Source: Sulfurospirillaceae bacterium (GTDB lineage: Bacteria > Campylobacterota > Campylobacteria > Campylobacterales > Sulfurospirillaceae). Taken from it: a stretch of DNA of 64,000 bases. Shown one piece after another: positions 17,778 through 28,831 of this stretch. The position numbers were made by a program, and so were the translations under genes. Under the pieces are notes generated by a model. It was not told the origin of the DNA and did no database searches. It was given only the letters and a program-made list of their open reading frames with translations. The DNA is taken from the NCBI GenBank assembly GCA_028684065.1, contig JAQUGO010000001.1:488843-552842 (forward strand), given 5' to 3'. How positions within the stretch are numbered: the first letter of the stretch is position 1; each line of letters begins with the position of its first letter.

Positions 17778-20700
17778 ATCCTTCGCGTCTATTCATCCTT
17801 CGCCCCATAGCAACATCCCTTTTTATGGTGGCCATTTTGCTTGCAGGAAGTATTGGCTACCGCATGCTTTCTTTATCGGCTCTACCTGAAGTTGATTATC
17901 CTACCATACAAGTTGTGACACTCTATCCTGGAGCAAGCCCTGAGGTTATGACTTCCTCCATTACGGCACCTCTTGAGAGGCAATTAGGGCAGATGCCTGG
18001 TCTGAATCAAATGCTTTCAACCAGTTCTGGTGGTTCATCAATTATCACTTTACAATTTAGCCTTGATATGACATTGGACGTAGCAGAACAAGAAGTGCAA
18101 GCTGCGATTAATGCTTCCACTTCTCTTTTACCTACAGACCTCCCTACTCCGCCTATTTATAATAAAGTCAACCCCGCAGATACGCCTGTTTTAACGCTAG
18201 CCATTACATCAGACACCTTGCCATTGCCACAAGTACAAAATTTAACCGATACTCGAATTGCTCAAAAAATATCTCAAATTTCTGGCGTGGGATTAGTCAG
18301 CCTCAGTGGAGGACAACGCCCCGCTGTACGTATTCAAGTCAATCCAAAAACACTAGCAAACTATGGCCTCTCTTTAGAAAATCTCCGCACTATCATTGGT
18401 ACTGCTAATGTCAATCAAGCCAAGGGAAGTTTTGATGGTGTGAGCAATTCCTCTACCATAGATGCAAACGATCAGTTAAAATCTGCTGGAGAGTATCGTG
18501 ATATCATTATTGCTTATAAAAATGGTAATCCCATTCGTTTACGTGACGTTTCAGATATTATTGATGATGCAGAAAACACCAAGCTTGCTGCCTGGGCCAA
18601 TGACAAACCTGCTATTTTAATTAATATCCAAAAACAACCTGGGTCTAATGTCATTGAAGTGGCAGACCGCGTCAAAGCAATGCTTCCAAAACTTAAAGAA
18701 AATATGCCAAGCGCTATCAATATTAGTTTATTAACAGATCGCACAACCACCATTCGTGCCTCGGTACAAGATGTCAAAATCGAATTAGTTTTGGCTGTGG
18801 CTTTAGTGGTTTTAGTCATTTTTGTCTTTCTTCGCAATCTTAGAGCCACTATTATCCCCAGTATTGCCGTACCTCTCTCTCTTATTGGAACCTTTGGTGT
18901 TATGTATTTAGCCGGTTTTAGTCTCAATAATTTAACGTTAATGGCCTTAACGATTGCAACTGGATTTGTTGTTGATGATGCCATCGTCATGATAGAAAAT
19001 ATCGCACGCTACATTGAAAACGGTGATTCCCCTTTAGAAGCCGCACTCAAAGGCTCCAAGCAAATTGGCTTTACGATTATTTCATTAACTGTTTCCTTAC
19101 TAGCCGTACTAATTCCACTTGTCTTTATGGCTGATGTAGTAGGAAGGCTTTTTCGTGAATTTGCTATTACGCTAGCTATTGCCATTATTATCTCTGCCTT
19201 TGTTTCATTAACCTTAACGCCTATGATGAGTGCAAAATTATTAAAACATACACCTTTATCGGAAGAGAGTCTCTTTTCTAAAAAAAGTGGAGCCGTGATA
19301 GAGTGGCTCATTGCTCATTATGGACGTATGCTACAGTGGGTTTTAAAACGACACAATGCAACACTTTTTGTTGCCTTTGCGACCATGGTCATTACCGTAT
19401 GGCTATATATTATTGTGCCTAAAGGATTTTTTCCTATTCAAGATACAGGCCTAATTCAAGGTATTACAGAAGCCCCGCAATCCATCTCTTTTAGCGCAAT
19501 GTCAGAACGTCAGCACTTTCTTGCTGATACCATTTTAAAAGATCCCTCAGTTGAAAGTTTAACGTCATTTATTGGCGTTGACGGGGTCAATACAACCTTA
19601 AATAGCGGCCGAATACTTATCAATCTCAAACCGCATGAAGCAAGAAATGAAAGTGCCACTGAGGTTATTCGTAGATTGCGAGCGGCTATTGCATCGGTAG
19701 AAGGTATCACCTTATACATGCAACCCGTGCAAGATTTAACCATTGAAGATAGAGTCAGTCGAACCCAATACCAAATGACCATTGAAGATGCCAATGCCAA
19801 TGAACTGAGTGAATGGGCACCTTTATTTTTAGAAAAACTTCAAAGCCTTCCACAACTTAGTGATGTTGCGAGTGATCAGCAAGATAAAGGCTTACAAGCT
19901 TATATCGAGATTGACCGCACGACTGCCAGCAGACTTGGTATTTCAACTGCAGCTATTGATAGTGCCCTTTACAATGCCTTTGGGCAACGCCTAATCTCAA
20001 CGATTTACACACAAACAAGTCAATATCGTGTTATATTAGAAGTCAAACCAGAATACCAATTAGGACTTTCATCCTTAAATGAAATTTTTGTAGGCTCAAA
20101 TTCGGGTGCACAAATTAGACTAAGCTCCATTGCCCATATCAGTGAACGCTTTACACCTTTACTTATCAATCATTTAGGACAATTTCCTGCCACTACGATT
20201 TCTTTTAATTTAGCGCCTCATTACTCTTTGGGAGATGCTGTTAAGGCTATTAATGAAATTAAAGCACAAATGAATATGCCCGCTAGTATAGAAACACGAT
20301 TTCAAGGAGCTGCTGCTGCTTTTAATAACTCCCTAACCAATACTTTATTGCTTATTTTAGCTGCTATTATCACGATGTATATTGTTTTAGGTATTTTGTA
20401 TGAAAGCTATATTCACCCATTAACCATTCTCTCCACACTCCCCTCTGCTGGAGCGGGAGCTTTATTGATATTACTTTGCTTTGGTAAAGATTTAGGCATT
20501 ATTGCTGTTATCGGTATTATTTTACTGATTGGTATTGTTAAGAAAAATGCCATTATGATGATAGACTTTGCACTTGAGGCTGAACGAGAAGAAGGTAAAA
20601 CGCCTTATGAAGCTATTTATCAAGCGTGTTTACTACGTTTTAGACCTATTCTAATGACAACTTTAGCCGCTCTTTTTGCAGCAATACCATTGATGGTGGG

Positions 20701-20872
20701 TACGGGTGTTGGTTCAGAACTTCGCCATCCTTTAGGGCTTGTGATGGTGGGTGGCTTGATGGTCAGCCAAGTCTTAACTCTTTTCACCACACCTGTCATT
20801 TATCTCTTTTTTGACAACCTTGCTAAACGTTTTCATACACACGATGAACAAGCCTTAGAGCCTCTTTCATGA
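17774..20872 (+). CDS. mdtB: RND efflux pump, MdtB-like
   Basis: A 1032-residue HAE1-type RND permease with twelve membrane spans and two large periplasmic loops. The start [21 protein letters not shown] is typical of MdtB/MuxB. The proton-relay aspartates lie in [15 protein letters not shown] (Asp401/Asp402, equal to AcrB 407/408) and the relay lysine in [15 protein letters not shown] near TM10. In enterobacteria MdtB forms a mixed trimer with MdtC, and the presence of two tandem pumps here suggests the same. It overlaps mdtA by 4 bases and the following pump by 4 bases, so the operon is tightly coupled. Confidence 0.92.
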   Translation: MNPSRLFILRPIATSLFMVAILLAGSIGYRMLSLSALPEVDYPTIQVVTLYPGASPEVMTSSITAPLERQLGQMPGLNQMLSTSSGGSSIITLQFSLDMTLDVAEQEVQAAINASTSLLPTDLPTPPIYNKVNPADTPVLTLAITSDTLPLPQVQNLTDTRIAQKISQISGVGLVSLSGGQRPAVRIQVNPKTLANYGLSLENLRTIIGTANVNQAKGSFDGVSNSSTIDANDQLKSAGEYRDIIIAYKNGNPIRLRDVSDIIDDAENTKLAAWANDKPAILINIQKQPGSNVIEVADRVKAMLPKLKENMPSAINISLLTDRTTTIRASVQDVKIELVLAVALVVLVIFVFLRNLRATIIPSIAVPLSLIGTFGVMYLAGFSLNNLTLMALTIATGFVVDDAIVMIENIARYIENGDSPLEAALKGSKQIGFTIISLTVSLLAVLIPLVFMADVVGRLFREFAITLAIAIIISAFVSLTLTPMMSAKLLKHTPLSEESLFSKKSGAVIEWLIAHYGRMLQWVLKRHNATLFVAFATMVITVWLYIIVPKGFFPIQDTGLIQGITEAPQSISFSAMSERQHFLADTILKDPSVESLTSFIGVDGVNTTLNSGRILINLKPHEARNESATEVIRRLRAAIASVEGITLYMQPVQDLTIEDRVSRTQYQMTIEDANANELSEWAPLFLEKLQSLPQLSDVASDQQDKGLQAYIEIDRTTASRLGISTAAIDSALYNAFGQRLISTIYTQTSQYRVILEVKPEYQLGLSSLNEIFVGSNSGAQIRLSSIAHISERFTPLLINHLGQFPATTISFNLAPHYSLGDAVKAINEIKAQMNMPASIETRFQGAAAAFNNSLTNTLLLILAAIITMYIVLGILYESYIHPLTILSTLPSAGAGALLILLCFGKDLGIIAVIGIILLIGIVKKNAIMMIDFALEAEREEGKTPYEAIYQACLLRFRPILMTTLAALFAAIPLMVGTGVGSELRHPLGLVMVGGLMVSQVLTLFTTPVIYLFFDNLAKRFHTHDEQALEPLS

Positions 20873-23800
20873 ATATTAGCGCTCTTTTTATTGCTCGTCC
20901 TATTGCGACAACATTGCTTACCATTGGTATTGCCATTGCTGGAATGATTGCCTTTGGACTTTTGCCCGTTTCGCCACTTCCTCAAGTGGCCTTCCCTACT
21001 ATTTCAGTCTCAGCAAAACTTCCAGGAGCTAGCCCAGAAACAATGGCCGCAACCGTAGCAACACCTCTTGAACGATCTTTAGGGCGCATTGCAGGCGTAA
21101 CGGAAATGACTTCCTCAAGTTCTCTTGGCTCAACACGTATTACCTTACAATTTGAACTGGATAGAGATATTAATGGTGCTGCACGTGATGTTCAAGCTGC
21201 CATTAATGCCGCTCTTGCCATGCTTCCCACAGGGATGCTAAGCAATCCAACGTACCGTAAAGTTAACCCGGCTGATGCTCCTATTATGATCCTTTCATTA
21301 ACATCCGATACACTGACACAAGCACAAATGTACGATGCTGCCTCCACCATTCTTGCACAAAAGCTCTCTCAAGTCGAAGGTATTGGAGAGGCTATTGTTG
21401 GGGGAAGTTCTTTGCCTGCTGTGAGGGTTGAAGTCAATCCTGCCACCATTAACCATTACGGCATTGGCTTTGAAGAGATTCGAACAGCCATCACGAGCAG
21501 TAATGCTAATCGTCCTAAAGGCTCGTTAGAAGACACTGAACATCATTGGCAAATTAAAGCTAATGACCAAGCCATGCGTGCAGCAGATTATAGTCCCTTA
21601 ATTATTGCCTATCGTAATGGCGCGGCAGTTAAACTAAGCGATGTTGCACGGGTGATTGATTCAAACCAAGATCTACGAAATGCAGGTTCCGCCAATGGAA
21701 GGCCCTCTGTTATTTTGATTCTTTTCCGTCAACCCAATGCTAATATTATTGCCACGGTTGATAGAGTGCGCGAGCTTTTGCCCCAATTATCTGCTTCTAT
21801 TCCTAGTGGCATCGATTTAGAAGTAGCAATGGACAGGACACCAACGATTCGTGCTTCATTGCATGAAGTTGAGCGTACACTTACAACATCCATCATTTTA
21901 GTGATTCTTGTTGTATTTATGTTTCTTCGTAATTGGCGTGCTGCCTTTATACCGAGTATTGCTGTGCCTGTTTCACTCATCGGAACTTTTTCCATCATGT
22001 ATCTGTGTGGTTATAGTTTAGATAATCTCTCTTTAATGGCACTAACCATTGCCACTGGCTTTGTTGTTGATGATGCTATCGTGGTTTTAGAAAATATTTC
22101 TAAGCGCATGGAAGAAGGCATGTCTCCACTCAAAGCTGCTCTTATAGGAAGCAAACAAGTAGGCTTTACCGTGTTATCCATGAGTTTATCCCTCATAGCA
22201 GTCTTTATTCCTATTTTATTGATGGGAGGTATTGTAGGAAGATTGTTTCGTGAATTCTCAGTTGTCCTATCCATTGCCATTTTAATATCCTTGTTTATTT
22301 CGCTTACAATGACACCTATGCTGTGTTCTCGCATCTTAAAACCTCCTCATATAATGAAGCATGGAAAGCTATACCATCTGAGTGAAAAAATCTTTCTTTT
22401 CTTTTTAAAGGGCTATGAGCATTCTTTAACATGGGCACTCAAACACGCTCGTATTATGCTTTTTCTCTTCTTTTCAGCCATTGCTCTTAATGTTTTTTTA
22501 TATATTATTATTCCCAAAGGGTTTTTCCCGCAACAAGATACAGGACGCATTGTGGGAGGCATTCAAGCGGATCAAGGCATATCATTTCAAGCCATGTCCC
22601 AAAAACTCAATACTTTCGTTTCTATCGTCAAAGCTGACCCTGCCGTTTTAAATGTTATCGCTTATACAGGAGGCTCGCAAACAAATAGTGGGAGAATGTT
22701 TATTACACTCAAGCCTCTAAGCGAGCGTAAACTTTCAGCCGATAAAGTCATTGCACGACTGAGGGGGAAATTGGCTAATGTACCAGGGGCTTCTTTATTT
22801 TTGGTTCCTGTGCAAGACATTCGTATTGGAGGACGACAATCCAATGCCCAATATCAATACACTTTGCGTTCAGATGATTTAGAGGCATTACGATTATGGG
22901 AACCTAAAGTTCGTAAAGCCTTTATGCAACTACCAGAACTTGTCGATGTGAGTAGTGACCAAGAGATTAAAGGCTGGCAAACATACCTTGTCATTGACCG
23001 TGATACCGCGTCTAAATTAGGGATTACTATGAGCATGATAGATGCCACACTCAACGATACATTTGGTCAGCGTACGGTTTCTGTCATCTACAATCCTCTC
23101 AATCAGTACCGTGTTGTACTCGAAGCAGATCCTCAGTTTACACAAGGCCCTGAGGCTTTAGATAATGTTTATATCAGCACCTCAACTGGTATTCAGGTAC
23201 CTTTGTCTACTTTTAGCCATTATGAAGCTAAAAATACTTCCTTGGGAGTCAATCACCAAGGTCAATTTGCAGCAGCTACACTTTCCTTTAACTTGCCTGT
23301 TGGTATGTCTCTCTCAAATGCTTCAGACATCATCAATAAAACAATAGACACATTAGGGCTTCCGAATAGTGTTCAAGGTAGTTTTCAAGGAACAGCAAGC
23401 GCCTTTAAATCTTCTTTACAAAGCCAGCCTATGCTTATTTTAGCCGCTATTTTAGCCGTCTATATTGTACTGGGTATACTCTATGAAAGTTATATTCATC
23501 CTCTCACCATTTTATCGACACTTCCTTCCGCAGGGGTTGGAGCACTTTTAGCCCTCATGGCCTTTAAGACAGAATTTAATATCATCGCACTGATTGGTGT
23601 TATCTTACTGATTGGTATTGTAAAGAAAAATGCCATTATGATGATTGATTTTGCCATTGACGCACAACGCACGCAAGGGTTAGCACCAAGAGAGGCTATC
23701 TTTCAAGCATCAACGTCACGTTTTCGCCCTATTATGATGACAACGATGGCTGCTTTATTTGGTGCAATTCCTCTTGCTATCGGTGTAGGGGATGGTGCAG

Positions 23801-23967
23801 AGTTGAGACAATCTCTAGGTATTTCCATTGTGGGAGGATTAATTTTAAGTCAATTACTTACGTTGTATACAACGCCTGTTATTTATCTCTATGGCGAGCA
23901 ATTTCGTCTTTGGTTTCAAACAAAAAATATTAGCAACAAGGTACATCATGATACAGTTATCCATTAA
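20869..23967 (+). CDS. mdtC: RND efflux pump, MdtC-like
   Basis: A second 1032-residue RND permease, clearly paralogous to the preceding one (for example [15 protein letters not shown] with Asp401/Asp402, [19 protein letters not shown] and [15 protein letters not shown] in nearly identical positions). The N-terminus [21 protein letters not shown] resembles MdtC/MuxC. The tandem pair matches the MdtBC/MuxBC heterotrimer pattern, in which one subunit exports and the other mainly relays protons. The stop lies 20 bases inside the next gene, the outer-membrane factor. Export substrates in Campylobacterota are not known to me. Confidence 0.92.
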   Translation: MNISALFIARPIATTLLTIGIAIAGMIAFGLLPVSPLPQVAFPTISVSAKLPGASPETMAATVATPLERSLGRIAGVTEMTSSSSLGSTRITLQFELDRDINGAARDVQAAINAALAMLPTGMLSNPTYRKVNPADAPIMILSLTSDTLTQAQMYDAASTILAQKLSQVEGIGEAIVGGSSLPAVRVEVNPATINHYGIGFEEIRTAITSSNANRPKGSLEDTEHHWQIKANDQAMRAADYSPLIIAYRNGAAVKLSDVARVIDSNQDLRNAGSANGRPSVILILFRQPNANIIATVDRVRELLPQLSASIPSGIDLEVAMDRTPTIRASLHEVERTLTTSIILVILVVFMFLRNWRAAFIPSIAVPVSLIGTFSIMYLCGYSLDNLSLMALTIATGFVVDDAIVVLENISKRMEEGMSPLKAALIGSKQVGFTVLSMSLSLIAVFIPILLMGGIVGRLFREFSVVLSIAILISLFISLTMTPMLCSRILKPPHIMKHGKLYHLSEKIFLFFLKGYEHSLTWALKHARIMLFLFFSAIALNVFLYIIIPKGFFPQQDTGRIVGGIQADQGISFQAMSQKLNTFVSIVKADPAVLNVIAYTGGSQTNSGRMFITLKPLSERKLSADKVIARLRGKLANVPGASLFLVPVQDIRIGGRQSNAQYQYTLRSDDLEALRLWEPKVRKAFMQLPELVDVSSDQEIKGWQTYLVIDRDTASKLGITMSMIDATLNDTFGQRTVSVIYNPLNQYRVVLEADPQFTQGPEALDNVYISTSTGIQVPLSTFSHYEAKNTSLGVNHQGQFAAATLSFNLPVGMSLSNASDIINKTIDTLGLPNSVQGSFQGTASAFKSSLQSQPMLILAAILAVYIVLGILYESYIHPLTILSTLPSAGVGALLALMAFKTEFNIIALIGVILLIGIVKKNAIMMIDFAIDAQRTQGLAPREAIFQASTSRFRPIMMTTMAALFGAIPLAIGVGDGAELRQSLGISIVGGLILSQLLTLYTTPVIYLYGEQFRLWFQTKNISNKVHHDTVIH

Positions 23968-25360
23968 ACTTACCACTCTGCTTTGGTGCGCATTTTTTTT
24001 AGGTGCGTGCGCAATAGGTCCAGAATACAAAAGACCAACACTCTTAACAGCAGATTCCTATAAGGAAAAAGGCTGGAAAGTAGCTCAGCCTCAAAATGTT
24101 ATAACACACGAAAAGTGGTGGGAAAGTTTTCACGATACAACACTCAATACGCTGATACAACAAGTCACTCTTTCAAATCAATCCTTAGCAAAATACGAAG
24201 CAGCCTATCGGCAAGCACTTGGCGTTGTAGAGAGCTCTAAAGCATCTTTGCTACCTAATCTTAACCTTTCGCCCACTATCAGTAAAACACAAAGCTCTGC
24301 ATCCCTAGGTTCAAGTACAACGCATAAACTAACGACGGATTATAAAGTACCGTTACAAGCATCATGGGTACCTGATATTTGGGGAGCGATAAGACGCTCT
24401 ATCGAAGCTAATGAAGCCAATGCACAAGCGAGTTATGACGACCTTGAGGCAGCAAAACTCTCCGCCCAATCACTCTTAGCACAAAGTTATTTTCAACTCC
24501 GAGGTTTGGATTCTCAATACCTTGCATTAACGCAAACACTTAAAGCTTATGAAAAATCATTACAGTTAGTTCAAAATCAATATCGTGCAGGTATAGTCAC
24601 AAAAAAAGATGTGCTCAGTGCGCAAGCTCTTGTTCATTCAACCCATGCACAACAAGTTGATTTAGGCATACAACGCTCCCAGTTAGAACATGCTATTGCA
24701 GTCCTTATAGGACAATCTCCTTCGCTTTTTTCACTCGAACGTCAAGCGTTACATGCAAGCCTTCCTTCTATTCCGCCTAGTCTACCCTCAGAGCTTTTGG
24801 AAAGACGTCCTGATATTGCCGCAGCGGAACGCAGAATGCAACAAGCCAATGCACAAGTAGGTCTGGCTGAAGTGGCGTGGTATCCAACCTTAAGTTTATC
24901 TGCATCCAGTGGATTTGAAAGCTCAACACTATCCAAACTGTTTACGCAACCTAGCTCACTTTGGGCGCTCGGCGGAACATTGAGTGCTGCATTATTTGAT
25001 GGGGGATTAAGAGAAGGCAATAAACAACAAGCACTCGCACTTTATGATGCTAGTGTTGCCAGTTATAAACAAAGTGTGCTGAGCGCATTTCAGCAAGTGG
25101 AGGATAATTTAGCCGCTCTTCAAATACTTGAACAAGAGATTGCGATACAACAAGAAGCACTTAGACTCTCCAATGAAGCACTTACCTTAACGCTTAATCA
25201 ATATAAAGCAGGGATGCTGAATTATACCAGTGTTGCCGTAGCACAGGCCACAGCATTAAACAATCAAAACAGTATTGTGAGTCTTCAGAGTCGACAACTC
25301 GTAGCGTGTGTTAGCCTTATCTCAGCCCTCGGTGGAGGATGGAATATATCTCATCCTTAA
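23948..25360 (+). CDS. outer-membrane efflux lipoprotein (NodT/OprM family)
   Basis: A 470-residue TolC-like outer-membrane factor. The signal peptide ends with lipobox [13 protein letters not shown], so Cys is acylated, as in OprM/NodT proteins. Two OEP repeats follow, with long helices and the typical [16 protein letters not shown] at the start and the [31 protein letters not shown] motif in the second repeat. The start at 23948 has AAGG upstream and yields the signal peptide directly; a longer frame from 23891 would destroy it. It overlaps the MdtC-like gene by 20 bases and closes the four-gene efflux operon. Confidence 0.9.
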   Translation: MIQLSIKLTTLLWCAFFLGACAIGPEYKRPTLLTADSYKEKGWKVAQPQNVITHEKWWESFHDTTLNTLIQQVTLSNQSLAKYEAAYRQALGVVESSKASLLPNLNLSPTISKTQSSASLGSSTTHKLTTDYKVPLQASWVPDIWGAIRRSIEANEANAQASYDDLEAAKLSAQSLLAQSYFQLRGLDSQYLALTQTLKAYEKSLQLVQNQYRAGIVTKKDVLSAQALVHSTHAQQVDLGIQRSQLEHAIAVLIGQSPSLFSLERQALHASLPSIPPSLPSELLERRPDIAAAERRMQQANAQVGLAEVAWYPTLSLSASSGFESSTLSKLFTQPSSLWALGGTLSAALFDGGLREGNKQQALALYDASVASYKQSVLSAFQQVEDNLAALQILEQEIAIQQEALRLSNEALTLTLNQYKAGMLNYTSVAVAQATALNNQNSIVSLQSRQLVACVSLISALGGGWNISHP

Positions 25361-25366
25361 AATATT

Positions 25367-25402
25367 GATGACATGTAAAGAAGATTTTCCTTACATGTCA
25401 TC
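25367..25402 (+). terminator. perfect hairpin made of two opposed copies of the ACATGTAA word
   Basis: GATGACATGTAA and TTACATGTCATC form a 12-base perfect stem with a 12-base loop, 6 bases after the efflux operon stop. Both arms are members of the repeated word family, in inverted orientation. It lies between two convergent operons and can serve both. Confidence 0.65.
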
Positions 25403-25407
25403 TTCGT

Positions 25408-27099
25408 TTAGTTTAATTTACTCATAATGGTTAAAATAGCACCCGTTTTTTCTTGGATGGTTTCAACATCTGCCGTTAGGGTATGCATCTCTTTAGCGTT
25501 AGCACTCATTTTGCCAGAGCTATCAACGATACTATTAACAATCAACCCTATAGTGGCTTTAATTTGTGCGAGTGATTTACTGGTTTTATCGGCAAGCTCA
25601 CGAATATTATCGGCAACGACAGCAAAACCACGTCCATGTTCACCTGCCCTTGCAGCTTCAATGGCGGCATTAAGTGCTAAAAGGTTGGTTTGATCGGCAA
25701 TATCACCAATGATATTTAAAATATCATTGGCTTCTTTAGCATTCTGTGTCAATGTTGTGAGGTTATCAGCAAGTGTTTGTTGAGTCACGCCCATCTCTTG
25801 CATAGAGGCTGTGGTTTGACTGACAATATGACTCAGCTCATTGAGAGGTTCATTTTTAATCGTTGTGATAGAGCTTGCTAAACGTGTAGAATTTTCATGA
25901 ATCGCTTGACTCTGTTTTGCATTCTCTTCGATCATTGTTGCCAGTGAATTGCCTAGCGCATTTACACCATCCACTAACTCCTTAAGCTCTCCTTGCGTAG
26001 ATATCTCTACAGGATGTGTAAAGTCTTGATTTTGAAAATTTTTCAAGGACTTTAAAGTCTCTTGCATGACGCGATTAACACTGGCTATCATCGCATCTAT
26101 TTCGTAAGAGAGTCGATTAGTCAAGAAATTTGATGAAATATAAGACGTTTTGTTATCCATATAACCATTAGACATTTTTGAACAAATAATTAAAACTTCT
26201 CCGACTACACGTAAATCATCTAAACGTAGTTTTTCAAATTCTTTAAATGTTTTGTTAATCACAGCGATGGTTGAGCCTATCTCATCATTAATCTCATCAT
26301 TGAGTGTATAATCTATTAAGTTCTTTTTATTTGTAACATATAAACTAAAATCTTCTACATATTTTTTAAGATTTAGCATACGAATACCAATTAGTTTTTT
26401 ACTTAAATATGCTGACAGCCCTGCAAAGAAAAGTACCACAAATAAAAGAATAAGAGTATTTTGTAGAATCAGCATATTGACAGATTGATTCATTTTTGCA
26501 CGTTCTTGTGTAATTAAAGCATCAATATCATCAACATAAATACCTGTGCCTATAATCCAACCCCACTCTTTAAATGCTTCTACATAAGAAATTTTGGGTT
26601 GAGGAGCACTAAATCCTGGTTTTTCCCACATGTAATGTACAATACCTTTACCCTTTTGAGTGGCAACTTCGACCATCTCTTGAAATAAAAATTTTCCATT
26701 AGCATCTTTAGATTGACTGATATCTACACCATCTAAGGATGGCTTGATAGGATGCATAATCATTTTAGGTCCAAAATCATTAATCCAAAAATAACCATCT
26801 GTCCCAAATCTGAGCTTTTTGATAGCCTCTTTTGCTTTGGTTTGATACACTACCTTTTGAGATGGGTCTTCTTTTTGTGATTCTTCATAATACGAAAATA
26901 GAATTTGACGAGCAATTTCTACTTTTGCAGAGAGTGCTTCAATTTTTTCACGTGTCATGTTGGCTTGAATATTCTCAAGACGAGCCTCTACATCGTTTTT
27001 CGTCAAAACAACGACCACTAATGTTGCGATGACTGCTGTCATAACTACAGAAATCACTAAAAGTAATGTAACTTTAAATTGTATGCTTAGTGCTTTCAT
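25408..27099 (-). CDS. methyl-accepting chemotaxis protein with single Cache sensor
   Basis: A 563-residue chemoreceptor. TM1 is at about residues 9-32. The periplasmic sensor (about 33-205) has the sCache_2 pattern ([23 protein letters not shown], then [15 protein letters not shown]). TM2 is at about 207-230. The cytoplasmic part ends with the signalling hairpin [31 protein letters not shown], which contacts CheA/CheW. The receptor stops about 70 residues after this tip, so its second helix is short compared with E. coli receptors. sCache_2 receptors of this type often sense small organic acids. The start TAATG overlaps the PAS gene's stop, so the pair is co-translated. Confidence 0.9.
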   Translation of the reverse strand: MKALSIQFKVTLLLVISVVMTAVIATLVVVVLTKNDVEARLENIQANMTREKIEALSAKVEIARQILFSYYEESQKEDPSQKVVYQTKAKEAIKKLRFGTDGYFWINDFGPKMIMHPIKPSLDGVDISQSKDANGKFLFQEMVEVATQKGKGIVHYMWEKPGFSAPQPKISYVEAFKEWGWIIGTGIYVDDIDALITQERAKMNQSVNMLILQNTLILLFVVLFFAGLSAYLSKKLIGIRMLNLKKYVEDFSLYVTNKKNLIDYTLNDEINDEIGSTIAVINKTFKEFEKLRLDDLRVVGEVLIICSKMSNGYMDNKTSYISSNFLTNRLSYEIDAMIASVNRVMQETLKSLKNFQNQDFTHPVEISTQGELKELVDGVNALGNSLATMIEENAKQSQAIHENSTRLASSITTIKNEPLNELSHIVSQTTASMQEMGVTQQTLADNLTTLTQNAKEANDILNIIGDIADQTNLLALNAAIEAARAGEHGRGFAVVADNIRELADKTSKSLAQIKATIGLIVNSIVDSSGKMSANAKEMHTLTADVETIQEKTGAILTIMSKLN

Positions 27100-27494
27100 T
27101 ATTGTCCCTCACGCAAACGCATTTGTTGATACAACGCAGAATATTTTTCGACTTCTTCTTTAGTAGCTTTTTTTCTGACAGAGAGGTAATTCCCTTTTCC
27201 AAAAGGAAAAATTGTGGCATAAACCCAATAAAATTTACCCGTTTTTGTTTTATTTTTCACAAAACCTTGCCAAACATCACCTTTTTTAACTGTCTCCCAT
27301 AAGTCTCTAAAAGCGGCTTTTGGCATATCAGGATGACGAATAATATTGTGATTTTTACCAATAAGTTCTTCTAGAGAATATTCTGAGAATTTTACAAAAG
27401 CTTCGTCAGCATAAACAATAATACCCTTACTGTCCGTTTCAGATACTAAAATTGAGGTCTCATCGAGAAACTCTTCTTCTCCTATAATCTGCAT
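27099..27494 (-). CDS. Aer-like PAS domain protein
   Basis: A 131-residue protein that is essentially one PAS domain: [47 protein letters not shown], then [24 protein letters not shown]. This matches the flavin-binding PAS of Aer and Campylobacter CetB, in which FAD senses electron-transport redox state. No kinase or membrane part is attached. It is directly upstream of a chemoreceptor and shares a TAATG stop/start with it, so it may modulate that receptor, as CetB does CetA. A strong AGGAGG precedes the ATG. Whether it binds FAD cannot be judged from sequence alone. Confidence 0.85.
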   Translation of the reverse strand: MQIIGEEEFLDETSILVSETDSKGIIVYADEAFVKFSEYSLEELIGKNHNIIRHPDMPKAAFRDLWETVKKGDVWQGFVKNKTKTGKFYWVYATIFPFGKGNYLSVRKKATKEEVEKYSALYQQMRLREGQ

Positions 27495-27676
27495 TGTACC
27501 TCCTATATCATACTGTTTTATAATCGCTACAATTATAATAATTGAATAAGTTTAACATACAAATTGTGCTTTTGTCATAATATTGTATACATGTCGTGTT
27601 TTTTACACATATCATTAACAACGATTATGCTAAAATAGACTCTATTATACCCCCTAAATAGCATAAAGGAAGCCCT
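27495..27676. promoter_or_regulatory. divergent control region of PAS/MCP and the second RND operon
   Basis: The 182 bases are A/T-rich. A palindrome CAATTAT-A-ATAATTG (27530-27544) covers a TATAAT-like -10 for the PAS gene. TATTAT/TATACC near 27640-27650 could serve the efflux operon; AAAGGA precedes its ATG. One ACATGT without TTAC flank lies at 27589. No regulator gene is adjacent. Confidence 0.4.
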
Positions 27677-28831
27677 ATGGCACGTCTTACTCTCACTCTT
27701 GTTTCCATGATGGCATGTATCGCACTTTCAACAATACTTTTTGCAGAAGAATCTTCTCAAAAAACGCCTACCGCACAAAAGACAGCTCCTGTGCCAGCCG
27801 TGGATGTTTACAAAGTATCAGCTCCCAAAGAAGAAGCCTTAAGCCTCACTTACCCAGGTAAAAGCATCAGTTCTCAAGTGGCATTAATAAAAGCCAGAGC
27901 CAATGGTATTTTACAAAAGAAACATTTTACAGAAGGTCAAATAGTCAAAGAAGGTGAGCTTCTCTACACCATTGAGCCTGATAGTTATGAAGCGGCATTT
28001 CAATTGGCCAAAGCCAATCTTGCAAGTCAAGATGTCATCCTTCAAAAAACAGAAAAAGAGTGGAAGCGTCTTAAATCTCTTTTTGATGCCAATGCGGCAA
28101 GTGAACAAGAAAAAGATACTGCGTTCTGGGCTTACGAGAGTGCTAAAGCTTCTTATGAAAGTAGCAAAGCCTCATTAAAAGTTGCAAGTATCAACCTTGA
28201 TCGAACACGCGTTAAAGCGACGATGAGTGGTATTGTAGGGATGAAACAAACTGATGTTGGCACCCTCGTAACCGATGGTACTCCTTTGGTTGAAATTACA
28301 CAAGTTAATCCTTTACATGTAGAGTTTTCAATCCCCGATATTGATGTCATGAAACAAAAATACAACATTAAAAATGGCACATGGTCACACCCAAGTGAGG
28401 GGAAGCTCAAAGCAACCTTAATGGTTAATAATGTTCAGTATAAAGAGAGTGGTGTTGTCGATTTTCTCGATAGTTCCCTTAATAGTAAAACGGGTTCACT
28501 TAAAGCTAGAGCCACATTTAAAAACCCTAACCAAGAACTGCTCCCTAACCAATTCGTGACTGTTTCACTCTTAGGCTTAACACGTAATAATGTTATAAGA
28601 GTACCTCAAAAAGCGGTTCTTCAAAATCCTCTTGGGATGGTTGTCTTTATTGTTGTCGACGGTAAAGCAGTTGTCAAGCCTGTAAAAATTGGAGAAACCA
28701 GCGGGAATGATTTTATTATCGAAAATGGTCTTAAGGAGGGTGATTTAGTCATTGTCAATAACTTCTTTAGAGTTAAAAATGCTGCTCCTGTGAAAATTGA
28801 CAAAGTCATCAATCAAACTGAGGCACAATAA
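27677..28831 (+). CDS. RND efflux periplasmic adaptor (AcrA/MexE-like)
   Basis: A 384-residue membrane fusion protein. A signal peptide (MARLTLTLVSMMACIALSTILFAEE) leaves it periplasmic. Visible parts are the two lipoyl halves (LIKARANGILQKKHFTEGQIVKEGELLYTIEP and RVKATMSGIVGMKQTDVGTLV), a helical hairpin between them, and a beta-barrel with LPNQFVTVSLLG. It is directly followed by its RND pump with no gap and then by an outer-membrane lipoprotein, so the tripartite system is complete. One CTTTACATGTAG copy of the repeated word is in its coding sequence, read as LHV. Confidence 0.9.
   Translation: MARLTLTLVSMMACIALSTILFAEESSQKTPTAQKTAPVPAVDVYKVSAPKEEALSLTYPGKSISSQVALIKARANGILQKKHFTEGQIVKEGELLYTIEPDSYEAAFQLAKANLASQDVILQKTEKEWKRLKSLFDANAASEQEKDTAFWAYESAKASYESSKASLKVASINLDRTRVKATMSGIVGMKQTDVGTLVTDGTPLVEITQVNPLHVEFSIPDIDVMKQKYNIKNGTWSHPSEGKLKATLMVNNVQYKESGVVDFLDSSLNSKTGSLKARATFKNPNQELLPNQFVTVSLLGLTRNNVIRVPQKAVLQNPLGMVVFIVVDGKAVVKPVKIGETSGNDFIIENGLKEGDLVIVNNFFRVKNAAPVKIDKVINQTEAQ

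Noticed and set aside
24751..24765. TTACATGC sites (for example in the outer-membrane factor and pckA)
   Set aside because: They differ in the core (C for T) and may be decayed or chance matches; they were left out of the count.
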